Notes: a model not told the origin generated them from the letters alone. A stretch of DNA of 50,694 nt from an uncultured Blautia sp. (GCF_937880195.1 NZ_CALFLA010000035.1:1-50694), one strand, 5' to 3'. Positions 41,600 through 49,817 are shown, counted from the stretch's first letter. Numbers and translations are program-made.

Positions 41600-42796
41600 G
41601 TGGAGAAGATTGGAAAAGGCGGTCAGGGAATCCTGTATCTTGCCCGTGATCTGGAACTGGGGATTTACAGGGCGATAAAGGTATTGTCCCCGGATCAGAA
41701 GGGAGAGGCGTCTATTTTAAAACTTCTGGAATTTCCATATCTTCCTCAGATGATCGATTATGTGGAACAGGGGGAGTACTGCTTTCTGGTTATGGAATAT
41801 ATCAGAGGCAGATCGCTGAAGGATTATCTGGCTGAAGGAAAAATCTTTACTGTTCAGGAGATTTTTGGCATTGCAGGGAAAGTGTTGGAGATTCTGATCT
41901 ATCTTCATAGCCGGAAACCGCCTGTTTACTATGGAGATATGAAGCCGGAGAATTTAATGCTGACAGAAGAAGGCTCTTTGTATCTGATTGACTTTGGAAG
42001 TGCGGTTTTAGGGTATGAGAGAGGGAAATACATCTGTTATGGTACAGCCGGATATGCGGCGCCGGAACAGTATTACGGAAGAATCAGCAAAGCCAGCGAT
42101 TTTTTCTCTTTTGGCAAAACTCTTTTGGTTCTGTGCCAGAAGAACAGGTGGAAATATATGATTCAGTATCCAGGGCTGTTTTTTCTGATCCGGAAGTGCT
42201 GTCGTACAAAAGAAGATAAAAGATGGCAGAGTGGAGAAGCTGCCTTGGAGTACCTAAAAAAAATCCGCCCCCTGTCGCTGAGAATCTGGAGGGGATTGGT
42301 TTTGGCAACAGGTATATTCTGGATTTTTATTCTTTGCGCTGGATCATATGTGGGAAAACAGAGGAAGCTTCCCTCTCTGGAAAATGCCGTTTCCCCGGTG
42401 CTGGGTATATATACTTCCATGGATTTTCATTCCGGCGGTTTCGGAGTGAGAGAACAGCTTCTAATCCAAATAGAAAATGCGGAGAAGAGGCTGATGGCCA
42501 ATTATCAGACACAGAAGGAACAATCAAGACTGCTTCTTTTGCTTGCGGCAAACAGTGAAATCCGGGGCAAACCTATACAGGCAGAGGCATACTATCAGGA
42601 AGCTGTCCAGATACAGGACGTTGGAAATGAAGGCGTTGTGTCTTACGGATTATTTCTGTGCAGGCAGAACAGAATGGAAGAAAGTTTAGAACTGTATCAG
42701 AAATGGGAACCCAGGTCAGACCAAAAAACAGGAATACAGGAGAGAAATCTCAGAGAGTGGAGAATTGCTCTAAGGAATATGACAGACAGGCCCTAA
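41600..42796 (+). CDS. Membrane-anchored Hanks-type Ser/Thr protein kinase with external C-terminal domain
   Basis: Numbered from GTG 41600 the protein has the glycine loop GKGGQG (5-10), Lys27 in YRAIKVL, catalytic YGDMKPENLM (Asp113, with Tyr in place of the usual His), DFG at 131-133 and APEQ near 154, so catalysis is plausible. A membrane helix (about 231-251) leads to a 140-residue outside domain with TPR-like helices. The frame is open upstream, and 'FTGRIIKERYFIVEKIGKGG' before the GTG is clearly kinase strand beta-1. The true start is therefore probably further up, near 41558, where only ATC is found after the G-rich Shine-Dalgarno; no ATG, GTG or TTG exists in frame there. The following membrane protein gene is its likely partner. 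Confidence 0.85.
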   Translation: MEKIGKGGQGILYLARDLELGIYRAIKVLSPDQKGEASILKLLEFPYLPQMIDYVEQGEYCFLVMEYIRGRSLKDYLAEGKIFTVQEIFGIAGKVLEILIYLHSRKPPVYYGDMKPENLMLTEEGSLYLIDFGSAVLGYERGKYICYGTAGYAAPEQYYGRISKASDFFSFGKTLLVLCQKNRWKYMIQYPGLFFLIRKCCRTKEDKRWQSGEAALEYLKKIRPLSLRIWRGLVLATGIFWIFILCAGSYVGKQRKLPSLENAVSPVLGIYTSMDFHSGGFGVREQLLIQIENAEKRLMANYQTQKEQSRLLLLLAANSEIRGKPIQAEAYYQEAVQIQDVGNEGVVSYGLFLCRQNRMEESLELYQKWEPRSDQKTGIQERNLREWRIALRNMTDRP

Positions 42797-42808
42797 AAGG
42801 AGGAAATT

Positions 42809-43786
42809 ATGAAGGAAAGGAGAAATTTTTACAAAAAGAATAAAAAAGAAAATAGAGACAGGCAGCGTCATGCAGAGAAACGGAAAGAAATGACTTTGAA
42901 TCTGTGTGCAGTTGTATGCTTTCTGACAGTTTTGGCATGTTTTTATAGTATGGACAGTGAGGCAGCGGCAGAGGAACTGGGAGGTTTTCAGGTGGAAATG
43001 GGTACAGGTGAGAATATTTCTCTCCCCTCTGACTGGGAGAATGAACCTGCAGATGACAGGGAAGAACATGTACAGACAGAAGAACTAGAGACAAATGAGT
43101 TTCCGTTCCAATGGGAGGGAGAAGCCCATTCAGATACACAAAGGGGAGCGCCAAAAGACGACCGTTTGTGGGAAGAACATGGGGAAGGGAATGCGGTATA
43201 CATAGAAGATCCTCAATCAGTACAAAATCAGAAAGAAGAAAGCAGTCTGGCAGGTGAAGCCTTTGGTGACGGAAGCCAGATGCCGAAGAGTATAGCCTCC
43301 GAGAAAACGGAGACTAAGAAAAAAACGGAGCCAGACGCAGGATTAAAAGGGAATCAGACAGCTGTACCAAAAGTTTCTTTTACGCCTGCAGTCCAAAAGA
43401 CTCCCTCGCCTGCGCCTTTGGTGACACCGCCTATAAAAGAATCCCAAATACAGGAAATATCCCAGGAAGAGGCAAAAGATCAAAAATTCCCTTCTAACAT
43501 TCCAACACAGTTTCCTTGTATTTTCTGCTGGAAAGAGAACGTTTACTTTGACACTTCTCTTTATCTGAAAATCATAGCAGAGGGAGAAATAAAAATTTTA
43601 TCAGTGAAAATAAACGGAAAAGAGAGCCCCTGGAACTGGAGGGAAGACGGAATAGAAATTAACAGAGAAGCAAAGGATGCTTTAACACATAAGAACCTTG
43701 TTGAGATTGCGTTGCTTGCCTATGGAAATGGGGCGCGGGGGATTTTTATAGACGGAAAAAATAAACCATGCTATACTATCCAGTAA
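42809..43786 (+). CDS. Membrane-anchored protein of unknown function, kinase operon
   Basis: The 325-residue protein starts with a very basic segment, then one membrane helix (about 30-48, 'LNLCAVVCFLTVLACFYS'). The outside part is acidic and low in complexity to about residue 230, with Pro-rich 'TPAVQKTPSPAPLVTPP', and ends in a small compact domain (about 235-325) with several Trp, Tyr and Cys residues. I do not recognise the family. AAAGGAGG at 42797-42804 is a strong ribosome-binding site and the gap to the kinase is only 12 nt, so it is probably a membrane partner or substrate of the kinase; that is inference. Confidence 0.75.
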   Translation: MKERRNFYKKNKKENRDRQRHAEKRKEMTLNLCAVVCFLTVLACFYSMDSEAAAEELGGFQVEMGTGENISLPSDWENEPADDREEHVQTEELETNEFPFQWEGEAHSDTQRGAPKDDRLWEEHGEGNAVYIEDPQSVQNQKEESSLAGEAFGDGSQMPKSIASEKTETKKKTEPDAGLKGNQTAVPKVSFTPAVQKTPSPAPLVTPPIKESQIQEISQEEAKDQKFPSNIPTQFPCIFCWKENVYFDTSLYLKIIAEGEIKILSVKINGKESPWNWREDGIEINREAKDALTHKNLVEIALLAYGNGARGIFIDGKNKPCYTIQ

Positions 43787-43825
43787 TCAGATAGGATTTT
43801 TAAATACGAAAACTGGAGGGGAAAA

Positions 43826-44473
43826 ATGTACAGAGCAATTTTATTCGACCTGGACGGAACCCTGACGCAATCAGGAGAGGGAATCACAAAATCCGTACAG
43901 TATGCATTAGAAAAACTGGGTAAACCGGAACCAGATCTCAAGAAGCTGGAGGTGTTTGTAGGACCGCCTCTTTTACAGCAGTTTATGAAATATGCAGGTC
44001 TTGATGAAGAAACGGCAGTCAAGGCTGTAGAGTATTACAGAGAACGCTATACAGACGTGGGGATTTTTGAAAACCGCCCCTATCCCGGCGTGGAGGAAAT
44101 GCTGGAAGGATTGAAGCGTAAAGGATATATTCTTGCAGTGGCGTCTTCCAAGCCGGAACGGTTTGTGCGCAGGATACTGGATCATTTTCACCTGACCGGA
44201 TATTTCCAGGAGATCGTAGGAAGTGAAATGAACGGCGGTAGAACCAGTAAGGCGGAAGTGATCGAGGAGGCTCTTTCAAGACTTCACATGTCTGGATGCC
44301 GGAAAGATGTGATTATGGTAGGAGATAAAGAACATGATGTCCTTGGAGCGCGGGAAGCGGGAATTTCCTGTGTGGCGGTTTCTTATGGATATGGAACGGA
44401 AGAGGAACTGAAAAACGCCGCCCCTCTTAAAACCGTACATTCCGCCGGGGAGGTACTTGATTTTTTTTGCTGA
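43826..44473 (+). CDS. HAD-family hydrolase (phosphoglycolate phosphatase-like)
   Basis: The 215-residue protein has the HAD motifs: 'FDLDGTLTQSGEG' (nucleophile Asp9), 'AVASSKPERF' (motif II), Lys near 142 in 'GRTSKAEVIEEAL', and 'VMVGDKEHDVLGAREAGI' in the form IMVGDKEHD (motif IV). The helical cap places it in the Gph/PpaX group. The natural substrate cannot be told. ACTGGAGG precedes ATG 43826. Its last codons run through a T8 tract and overlap the start of the CPBP protease by seven bases. Confidence 0.9.
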   Translation: MYRAILFDLDGTLTQSGEGITKSVQYALEKLGKPEPDLKKLEVFVGPPLLQQFMKYAGLDEETAVKAVEYYRERYTDVGIFENRPYPGVEEMLEGLKRKGYILAVASSKPERFVRRILDHFHLTGYFQEIVGSEMNGGRTSKAEVIEEALSRLHMSGCRKDVIMVGDKEHDVLGAREAGISCVAVSYGYGTEEELKNAAPLKTVHSAGEVLDFFC

Positions 44474-45300
44474 GCCCTCTGCATAGGCAGAATCGTCTTT
44501 CTCAGGTGTGGAGGGTGGTTTATCCCTGTGGGATCCACTTTTTGATCAGCCAGATTGTTGCCAATGTGGGCCTGGCAGTAATCTTAAAAGGAATGGGAGG
44601 AACAATGGATGATTTTAACTCCCATACAATTTTTTTGACAGGAATTACGGCTCTCCTGACCATGATACCCTGCCTGTACTTTTATAAAAGGGATGTAAGA
44701 GCCAGAGTAACCGGAGGTCTCATCCCCAAGGCTGGCGGACGTAGGCTGAAAGCGGGAGAGGGGCTTTGGCTTCTTTTGATAGGAGCTTCCTTAGCCACAT
44801 TTGCCAATATGCTGGTTGCAGCCCTTCAGAATATTTTACCTGTCCGGGAATATCAGGAAACCATGAATCAGATCACCAGTGGAAAAAGCATATGGATGCT
44901 GGTGTTCTGGATGGGGATTGTTGCGCCTGTTGCAGAGGAAATGGTATTTCGATGGCTGATCTATTTCCGGCTTCGTGATTATATGCGTATGGGAATGGCA
45001 ATGGCTGTGTCAGGCATTTTATTTGGAATATATCACATGAATCTGACTCAGGCTGTTTATGCCAGCATCCTGGGAATGATGTTTGCATATTTCCTGGAGA
45101 TCACCGGAAATCTGTGGGCAAGCGTCCTGCTTCATATAGGCGCCAACTGCTGGTCTGTTCTTATGCCGGAAATTCTTTTAAGGATTCCAAAAGAAGCGTA
45201 TGTTCCCGCAGTTTTGGCAATAGAAGCAATACTTTTTGCCGGACTTTTGACAGGAATCTCCTATTTTAAAAAGCATATGGTAAATCAAAGAACTTTATAA
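44467..45300 (+). CDS. CPBP-family intramembrane metalloprotease
   Basis: The 277-residue protein has about eight membrane helices and the Abi/CPBP motifs: 'APVAEEMVFRWLIYFRLR' (EExxxR), 'ILFGIYHMNLTQ' (FxxxH) and 'LLHIGANCWSV' (HxxxN). Members include Rce1-like prenyl-protein proteases and bacteriocin-related proteins. The start is TTG 44467, overlapping the HAD stop, with GGGGAGG at 44447-44453 thirteen bases upstream; GTG 44506 is a less likely alternative. The unusual spacing and the T8 tract raise the possibility of coupling or frameshifting from the HAD gene. Confidence 0.85.
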   Translation: MLSPLHRQNRLSQVWRVVYPCGIHFLISQIVANVGLAVILKGMGGTMDDFNSHTIFLTGITALLTMIPCLYFYKRDVRARVTGGLIPKAGGRRLKAGEGLWLLLIGASLATFANMLVAALQNILPVREYQETMNQITSGKSIWMLVFWMGIVAPVAEEMVFRWLIYFRLRDYMRMGMAMAVSGILFGIYHMNLTQAVYASILGMMFAYFLEITGNLWASVLLHIGANCWSVLMPEILLRIPKEAYVPAVLAIEAILFAGLLTGISYFKKHMVNQRTL

Positions 45301-45337
45301 ACATTTAAGATTTCCCTTCTTGTTCCTGTTATTTATA

Positions 45338-45374
45338 TATGATAACATGAGTGTATTAATACGATTCATACACT
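45338..45374 (+). promoter_or_regulatory. Promoter and YtrA-type operator
   Basis: AGTGTA (45350-45355) and TACACT (45369-45374) form an inverted repeat with a 13-nt spacer. This is exactly the form described for Bacillus subtilis YtrA (AGTGTA-N13-TACACT). It starts six bases after a -10, TATGAT (45338-45343), so it covers the transcription start and should mediate repression by the regulator encoded next. Confidence 0.8.
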
Positions 45375-45406
45375 TGGGATGATAAAAAGGAAGGGAGGAG
45401 AAGCGT

Positions 45407-45778
45407 ATTATTATCTTAGACTATCAGGACCGCCGTCCTATTTATGAGCAGGTGACAGAGAGATTCCGTATTTTGATCTACCGGGAGGCTCTTCCGGCTG
45501 GAAGCAGGCTTCCCTCTGTCAGACAGCTTGCTATGGATCTGTCAATTAATCCCAATACTATACAGAGAGCTTATGCCCAGCTTGAGAAAGAAGGGCTGAT
45601 CTATCCGGTGAAGGGAAAAGGGAATTTTGTAGCAGATACACAGCAGATTAAGAAGAAAAACAGAGAGGACTACAGGCGGGAACTGATGGAGACGGTTCAA
45701 AAAGGCAAAAGCCTGGGGTTTTCGGAAGAGGAACTGGTTTCGGAAGTAGAACACAGTTATGAGGAGGGGGAAGAATGA
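45407..45778 (+). CDS. GntR-family transcriptional regulator, YtrA subfamily
   Basis: The 123-residue protein is a short GntR regulator: a winged helix with 'RLPSVRQLAMDLSINPNTIQ', then 'LEKEGLIYPVKGKGNFVAD' and a short helical tail typical of YtrA. The family N terminus 'IILDYQDRRPIYEQVTERF' is encoded upstream of the first canonical start (GTG 45452). The best start is ATT 45407, six bases after a strong GGGAGGAG (45393-45400); no ATG, GTG or TTG lies in frame between the stop at 45383 and 45452. Starting at 45452 would remove the first helix. It controls the ABC genes that follow, overlapping the ATPase gene by ATGA. Confidence 0.85.
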   Translation: MIILDYQDRRPIYEQVTERFRILIYREALPAGSRLPSVRQLAMDLSINPNTIQRAYAQLEKEGLIYPVKGKGNFVADTQQIKKKNREDYRRELMETVQKGKSLGFSEEELVSEVEHSYEEGEE

Positions 45779-46677
45779 TTGAAATCAGAGACTGCAGCAA
45801 GTCGTTCGGGTCTGTCCGGGCAGTAAATCAGGTTTCTCTTGAAATCGGGGAGAGAGAAGTTTTTGGACTGGTAGGCAGTAACGGCGCGGGAAAAAGCACG
45901 CTTCTTAGGATGATCGCAGGAATTTTGAAACCGGATGAAGGGGTGATCCAGGTTGACGAAAAAAATATATATGATAACGAAGAGGCAAAATCCCTTATTT
46001 TTTATATCTCAGACGACAGCTATTTTCCAGCTGATTATACGGCAAGAGATATGGCGGATTTTTACAGATATTATTATCCGAAGTTTGATGTTCAGAGATT
46101 TCAGAAGTTTGTGCGGCAGTTTGGCCTGGATGACAAAAAGAGGATCAGCAGTTATTCTAAGGGCATGAAAAAGCAGCTGAACGTCCTTCTGGGCGTTAGC
46201 TCGGGAACCAGGTATCTTCTCTGCGATGAAACCTTTGACGGACTGGACCCTGTCATGCGCCAGGGAGTAAAAAGCCTTTTTGCAGCAGAAATCATGGGCA
46301 GAGAATTTACGCCGGTGATCGCTTCTCATAATCTTCGCGAGCTGGAAGATATCTGCGATCATGTGGGACTTCTTTACCAGGGCGGGATCCTTTTATCAAG
46401 AGATTTGGAAGATATGAAATTTCATATTCACAAGATCCAATGTGTTTTGTCAAAAAAGGAACAGGAAAGTCAGATACGCAAAGAACTGGACGTTCTTAAG
46501 ATGGAGCATCAGGGTTCCCTTCTTCTGATCACGGCAAGGGGAACAAGAAGTCAGATCATGGAAAAACTTCAGGAGAAGAATCCGTTGTTCTGTGAGATCC
46601 TTCCCCTGTCTCTGGAGGAAATTTTTATCAGTGAAACGGAGGTGGCCGGCTATGAGATCAAAAACCTGTTCTTCTAA
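45775..46677 (+). CDS. ABC transporter ATP-binding protein, YtrB-like
   Basis: The 300-residue ATPase has Walker A GSNGAGKST (about 36-44), a Q-loop region 'IFYISDDSYFP' without a typical glutamine, a degenerate signature SYSKGMKKQL, Walker B 'YLLCDETFDGLD' and the H-loop 'VIASHNLRELED'. These features mark the YtrB/EcsA exporter branch. The gene begins within the stop of the GntR gene and its end overlaps the membrane protein gene by 26 bases, so the three are translationally coupled. In Bacillus the ytr operon responds to cell-wall antibiotics; a similar role here is inference. Confidence 0.92.
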   Translation: MIEIRDCSKSFGSVRAVNQVSLEIGEREVFGLVGSNGAGKSTLLRMIAGILKPDEGVIQVDEKNIYDNEEAKSLIFYISDDSYFPADYTARDMADFYRYYYPKFDVQRFQKFVRQFGLDDKKRISSYSKGMKKQLNVLLGVSSGTRYLLCDETFDGLDPVMRQGVKSLFAAEIMGREFTPVIASHNLRELEDICDHVGLLYQGGILLSRDLEDMKFHIHKIQCVLSKKEQESQIRKELDVLKMEHQGSLLLITARGTRSQIMEKLQEKNPLFCEILPLSLEEIFISETEVAGYEIKNLFF

Positions 46678-48823
46678 ATATGTAAAGACTGTTTCCAAGG
46701 GCAAGGGCTGGCTTCCTGCTTTTCTGACCCTGGGCTATCTTCTGGCATTTCCGGTTGTCAGCCTTTTGATGATCGGTAACTGGGGCGGACTCCGGTATAC
46801 GACTTACCAACTGGAAATTCTCTATGATAATCTCTGGAGGGACGGTCTTCTTCTTACAGGCGGAGTGGTAGTTTCCCTGGCAGCGTTTTTGAACGGGATT
46901 AATGGGTTCCTTTATCTTTATTCCAGAAAACAGACAGATTTTTACCACAGCCTTCCTGTGAAACGTTCAAGAATGTTTTGGAACAGAGTATATACGGGTC
47001 TTGTTTATAATCTGGTTCCTTATGTGATCATGGAATTTTTTGCTGTTTGCATTGGCGCGGCAAGAGGATTTTTCAGCCTGAAACTGATGAAGGCGGCAGT
47101 TAACCTCCTTTTATTGCATTTGCTGCTGTATTTTATGGTGTATTTCAGTGTGGTACTTGTGTTGTGCATTACCGGAAACCTTCTTATGGGAGCTGTCTGC
47201 CTTGGAGCTATTTATGCCTATGGTCCTTTTTTAAGCCTTCTTATCATGGGTTACAGAAGCGTTTTTTATCATACCTACACACTGGAAAAAACATATGGAC
47301 TGATTCGGTTTTTACAGGAGGCGGGATCGCCGGCAGCTCTGGCTTTAAGTTTTTACAAAACATACAGTCAGGGAAAAGGCATGGGATTTTTACTGGCAAT
47401 TATATTTATAACAGCTGTGTTTGCTGTTCTGGCTTACTTAGCCTATACCAGACGGGCTTCAGAAGCGGCAGAGCGGCCCATGGTTTATAAAAAAGCGGCC
47501 CTTGTGCTTAAATTCCTTGTAGTAGTTCCCTGTGGACTTGTGTCAGGATATATTTTTTATCTGCTTCCCACAAATAATATGCGTATCTTCTGGTGGATTT
47601 TTGGACTGATCCTTGGAACAGTTATGGCTCATGGAATTGTGGAAGTTGTATATGGAATGGATTTTCACTGCTTTTTCAAAAAGAAAGTTCAACTGCTGTT
47701 TGCAGGAGGTATGGTGGCTGCCTGCGCCCTTATTTACCAGATGGATCTTTTCCATTATGACAAATATCTTCCAAGTCAGGATAAGATAGAGGCGATAAGT
47801 TTGAATCTTCTTCCTTTGGGAAACTGGGGAAATAGCCACGTTGTCAGTTTCCCAGATCATACCTATGAGATTTCTGATTCAGATAAATGGTACAGGACAG
47901 AACTTACCCAGCCTAATGGAAAAGGAATAGGAGATGAAACCTACCAGGTTTTGCAGGAGATTCTTTCTAATCAGGAAATCAGGGGTGATAAGGCTGAGAA
48001 CGATACTGAAAGTATCGGAGGGGGATATTTTTTCCGTACAGGAATAAAATTCCGCCTGAGTGGAGGAAGGAATATATACCGCAGGTACAGCATCAGCGCC
48101 AAAGAAAGCAAAGACTTGCTCAGAGCCCTTTACGAAGAAGAAAATCTAAAGGAATACAACCAGAGAATACTGGAACTGGATACAGAATATCTTGAAGAAA
48201 TTTATTATAATTCAGCTGATGGAAACGGTTATCTTATTTTCCAGGAAGATAAAGAAAAAGCAAAGAAACTGATAGAAGCGCTGAAACAGGATATTCAGGA
48301 AAGTGATTCGGAAGATCTACTTAAGGTTCCCTGCGGCAGTATTCAGCTGGGCTATGTTCTTCCAGGAAGGGCAAGGGCAGACAGAATGGAACCAGGTGAA
48401 GAAACGTATAAACAGTCTGCATACGGTAACTGTATTCTGTATCCCTCTTACAAAAATACAATGAAAGTTCTTAAGGAAACAGGATATCCTCTTACTGTAG
48501 AGGAAACTTCTGTAAAAAAAGTCAGTATTACATATTACAGGGAAGATGGTCAGACCGTAACAGAAGACTATACAGACGAGAAAGAAATAGAAGCAGTCAA
48601 AAAAGCGGCAGTTCCGGTGATGGGGAATTTTGCATGGCTGGACTATGCAGAGAATATAAGCGTTTCCTTTGAAATAGAACAGGGAAGTACATATATGGAT
48701 CTTCTTGAAGAAAATCTTCCTGATTTTATTAAAGAGAAGCAGATGTTATTGAAAGAAGAAACTGCCATAATCGGCGGCGCAGACGGCCCCACATCCATCT
48801 ATATTAAAGAAAAGGAAGAGTAG
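46652..48823 (+). CDS. Large membrane protein, ABC permease component of the YtrA operon (DUF6449-like)
   Basis: The 723-residue protein has about ten membrane helices in residues 15-385 ('SLLMIGNW', 'FYHSLPVKRSRMFWNRVYTG', 'FFWWIFGLI'-like segments), then a 330-residue soluble domain with acidic helices. It is the likely permease for the ATPase encoded just before. ATG 46652 follows GGAGGTGG; an upstream ATG at 46592 lies in the ATPase gene. The C-terminal tail reads AIIGGADGPTSIYIKEKEE. The GGADGPTSI string is a hallmark of the beta subunit of sodium-pumping decarboxylases, but nothing else in this protein resembles that subunit. Confidence 0.82.
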   Translation: MRSKTCSSKYVKTVSKGKGWLPAFLTLGYLLAFPVVSLLMIGNWGGLRYTTYQLEILYDNLWRDGLLLTGGVVVSLAAFLNGINGFLYLYSRKQTDFYHSLPVKRSRMFWNRVYTGLVYNLVPYVIMEFFAVCIGAARGFFSLKLMKAAVNLLLLHLLLYFMVYFSVVLVLCITGNLLMGAVCLGAIYAYGPFLSLLIMGYRSVFYHTYTLEKTYGLIRFLQEAGSPAALALSFYKTYSQGKGMGFLLAIIFITAVFAVLAYLAYTRRASEAAERPMVYKKAALVLKFLVVVPCGLVSGYIFYLLPTNNMRIFWWIFGLILGTVMAHGIVEVVYGMDFHCFFKKKVQLLFAGGMVAACALIYQMDLFHYDKYLPSQDKIEAISLNLLPLGNWGNSHVVSFPDHTYEISDSDKWYRTELTQPNGKGIGDETYQVLQEILSNQEIRGDKAENDTESIGGGYFFRTGIKFRLSGGRNIYRRYSISAKESKDLLRALYEEENLKEYNQRILELDTEYLEEIYYNSADGNGYLIFQEDKEKAKKLIEALKQDIQESDSEDLLKVPCGSIQLGYVLPGRARADRMEPGEETYKQSAYGNCILYPSYKNTMKVLKETGYPLTVEETSVKKVSITYYREDGQTVTEDYTDEKEIEAVKKAAVPVMGNFAWLDYAENISVSFEIEQGSTYMDLLEENLPDFIKEKQMLLKEETAIIGGADGPTSIYIKEKEE

Positions 48824-48830
48824 ATCATAA

Positions 48831-49637
48831 ATGGCGAAAGCAGTAAGACTGGATAAATTTTTGGCGGACGCCGGAAAGGGAACCAGAAGCGAAGTAAAAA
48901 AATATATTCAAAAAGGGCAGGTACAAGTAAACGGCCAAACAGTGAAAAAACCGGAACATAAGGTGTTGCCGGAAGATCTGGTACAGCTTCAGGGAGAAGA
49001 TGTTTCTATGGCTTTGGAGTTTGCGTATTATCTTCTCCATAAGCCGGCCGGTTATATAAGCGCTACAGAAGATCTTCATGACAGGACGGTAATGGAGCTG
49101 GTTCCTTCTGATCACCGCAGGAAGCTTTTTCCTGTAGGCCGCTTGGATAAAGATACGGAAGGACTGCTTCTGATCACAGACGATGGAGCGCTGGCTCATG
49201 AACTTCTTTCTCCTGCCCGTCATGTAGAAAAAACGTATTTTGTCCGGGCAGATGGAAAAGTTACAGAAGAAGATAAAAGAAGACTGGAGGAAGGAATTGA
49301 TATTGGTGAAAAACGACTGACTCTTCCGGCCCGCGTCCAGATCCTGGATGAAGAAAGTACTTCAGAGGGGGAAGAGCGAAGACTTCATGTACGTCAGGAA
49401 AATCTTCCCGAGGTTTATACAGAGCTTCTTCTGACAATAAGAGAGGGAAAGTTCCATCAGGTCAAACGTATGATGGAGGCAGTAGGAAAGCCAGTGGTTT
49501 ATCTAAAACGCATTTCTATGGGGCCGTTAAGCCTTCCAAAAGACCTCAAAAAAGGCGAATGCCGTCCTCTCACAGAAAAAGAAATAGAGAATTTGAAAAA
49601 AGCGGGAAAATCCTGCCGGAAATCGCCTGAAATATAG
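48831..49637 (+). CDS. 16S rRNA pseudouridine synthase, RsuA family
   Basis: The 268-residue protein has an N-terminal S4 RNA-binding domain ('RLDKFLADAGKGTRSEVKKY') and the catalytic motif 'PVGRLDKDTEGLLLITDDG' with Asp106, then 'HELLSPARHVEKTYFV' and 'KFHQVKRMMEAVGKPVVYLK'. RsuA modifies U516 of 16S rRNA in E. coli; the S4 domain and the HVEKTY form favour the RsuA/RluB branch, with RsuA more likely given length. It lies seven nt after the YtrA-operon permease and may be co-transcribed. A terminator follows. Confidence 0.92.
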   Translation: MAKAVRLDKFLADAGKGTRSEVKKYIQKGQVQVNGQTVKKPEHKVLPEDLVQLQGEDVSMALEFAYYLLHKPAGYISATEDLHDRTVMELVPSDHRRKLFPVGRLDKDTEGLLLITDDGALAHELLSPARHVEKTYFVRADGKVTEEDKRRLEEGIDIGEKRLTLPARVQILDEESTSEGEERRLHVRQENLPEVYTELLLTIREGKFHQVKRMMEAVGKPVVYLKRISMGPLSLPKDLKKGECRPLTEKEIENLKKAGKSCRKSPEI

Positions 49638-49655
49638 AAAATACTGTAATAAAAT

Positions 49656-49687
49656 AAGAAAACCCCCTTTACATGGCGGGTTTTCTT
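49656..49687 (+). terminator. Terminator after the pseudouridine synthase gene
   Basis: AAGAAAACCC (49656-49665) pairs with GGGTTTTCTT (49678-49687), ten pairs around a 12-nt loop. The T-run is within the right arm, and the hairpin overlaps the rpsB promoter. Confidence 0.75.
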
Positions 49688-49697
49688 ATGCTATAAT
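49668..49697 (+). promoter_or_regulatory. Promoter of the rpsB-tsf operon
   Basis: TTTACA (49668-49673) and TATAAT (49692-49697) are 18 bp apart, and TGC before the -10 makes it an extended type. The -35 lies in the loop of the upstream terminator. The transcript would have a leader of about 115 nt. Confidence 0.75.
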
Positions 49698-49718
49698 TCA
49701 GAAGTTGCAAAATAAACA

Positions 49719-49788
49719 CGCATAGAGATTCCGATGGATGGTGCCCATACGGTGTGACGGCGGGTCCTGATAGAAAATGATCTGTGCG
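49719..49788 (+). ncRNA. Structured 5' leader of rpsB, candidate ribosomal-protein autoregulatory element
   Basis: CGCATAGA (49719-49726) pairs with TCTGTGCG (49781-49788), eight pairs with one G-U, closing a 54-nt interior that contains smaller potential stems such as ATGG-TGC-CCAT. It sits between a strong promoter and the rpsB ribosome-binding site, where S2 autoregulation would act. That it binds S2 is inference from position. Confidence 0.5.
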
Positions 49789-49817
49789 GAAGAAATTAAC
49801 CAAAAAGGAGAAAAAAC

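Noticed and set aside
48762..48823. Calling the gene a decarboxylase beta subunit because of GGADGPTSI
   Set aside because: Only the tail matches; the helices, size and ABC operon context do not fit that subunit.
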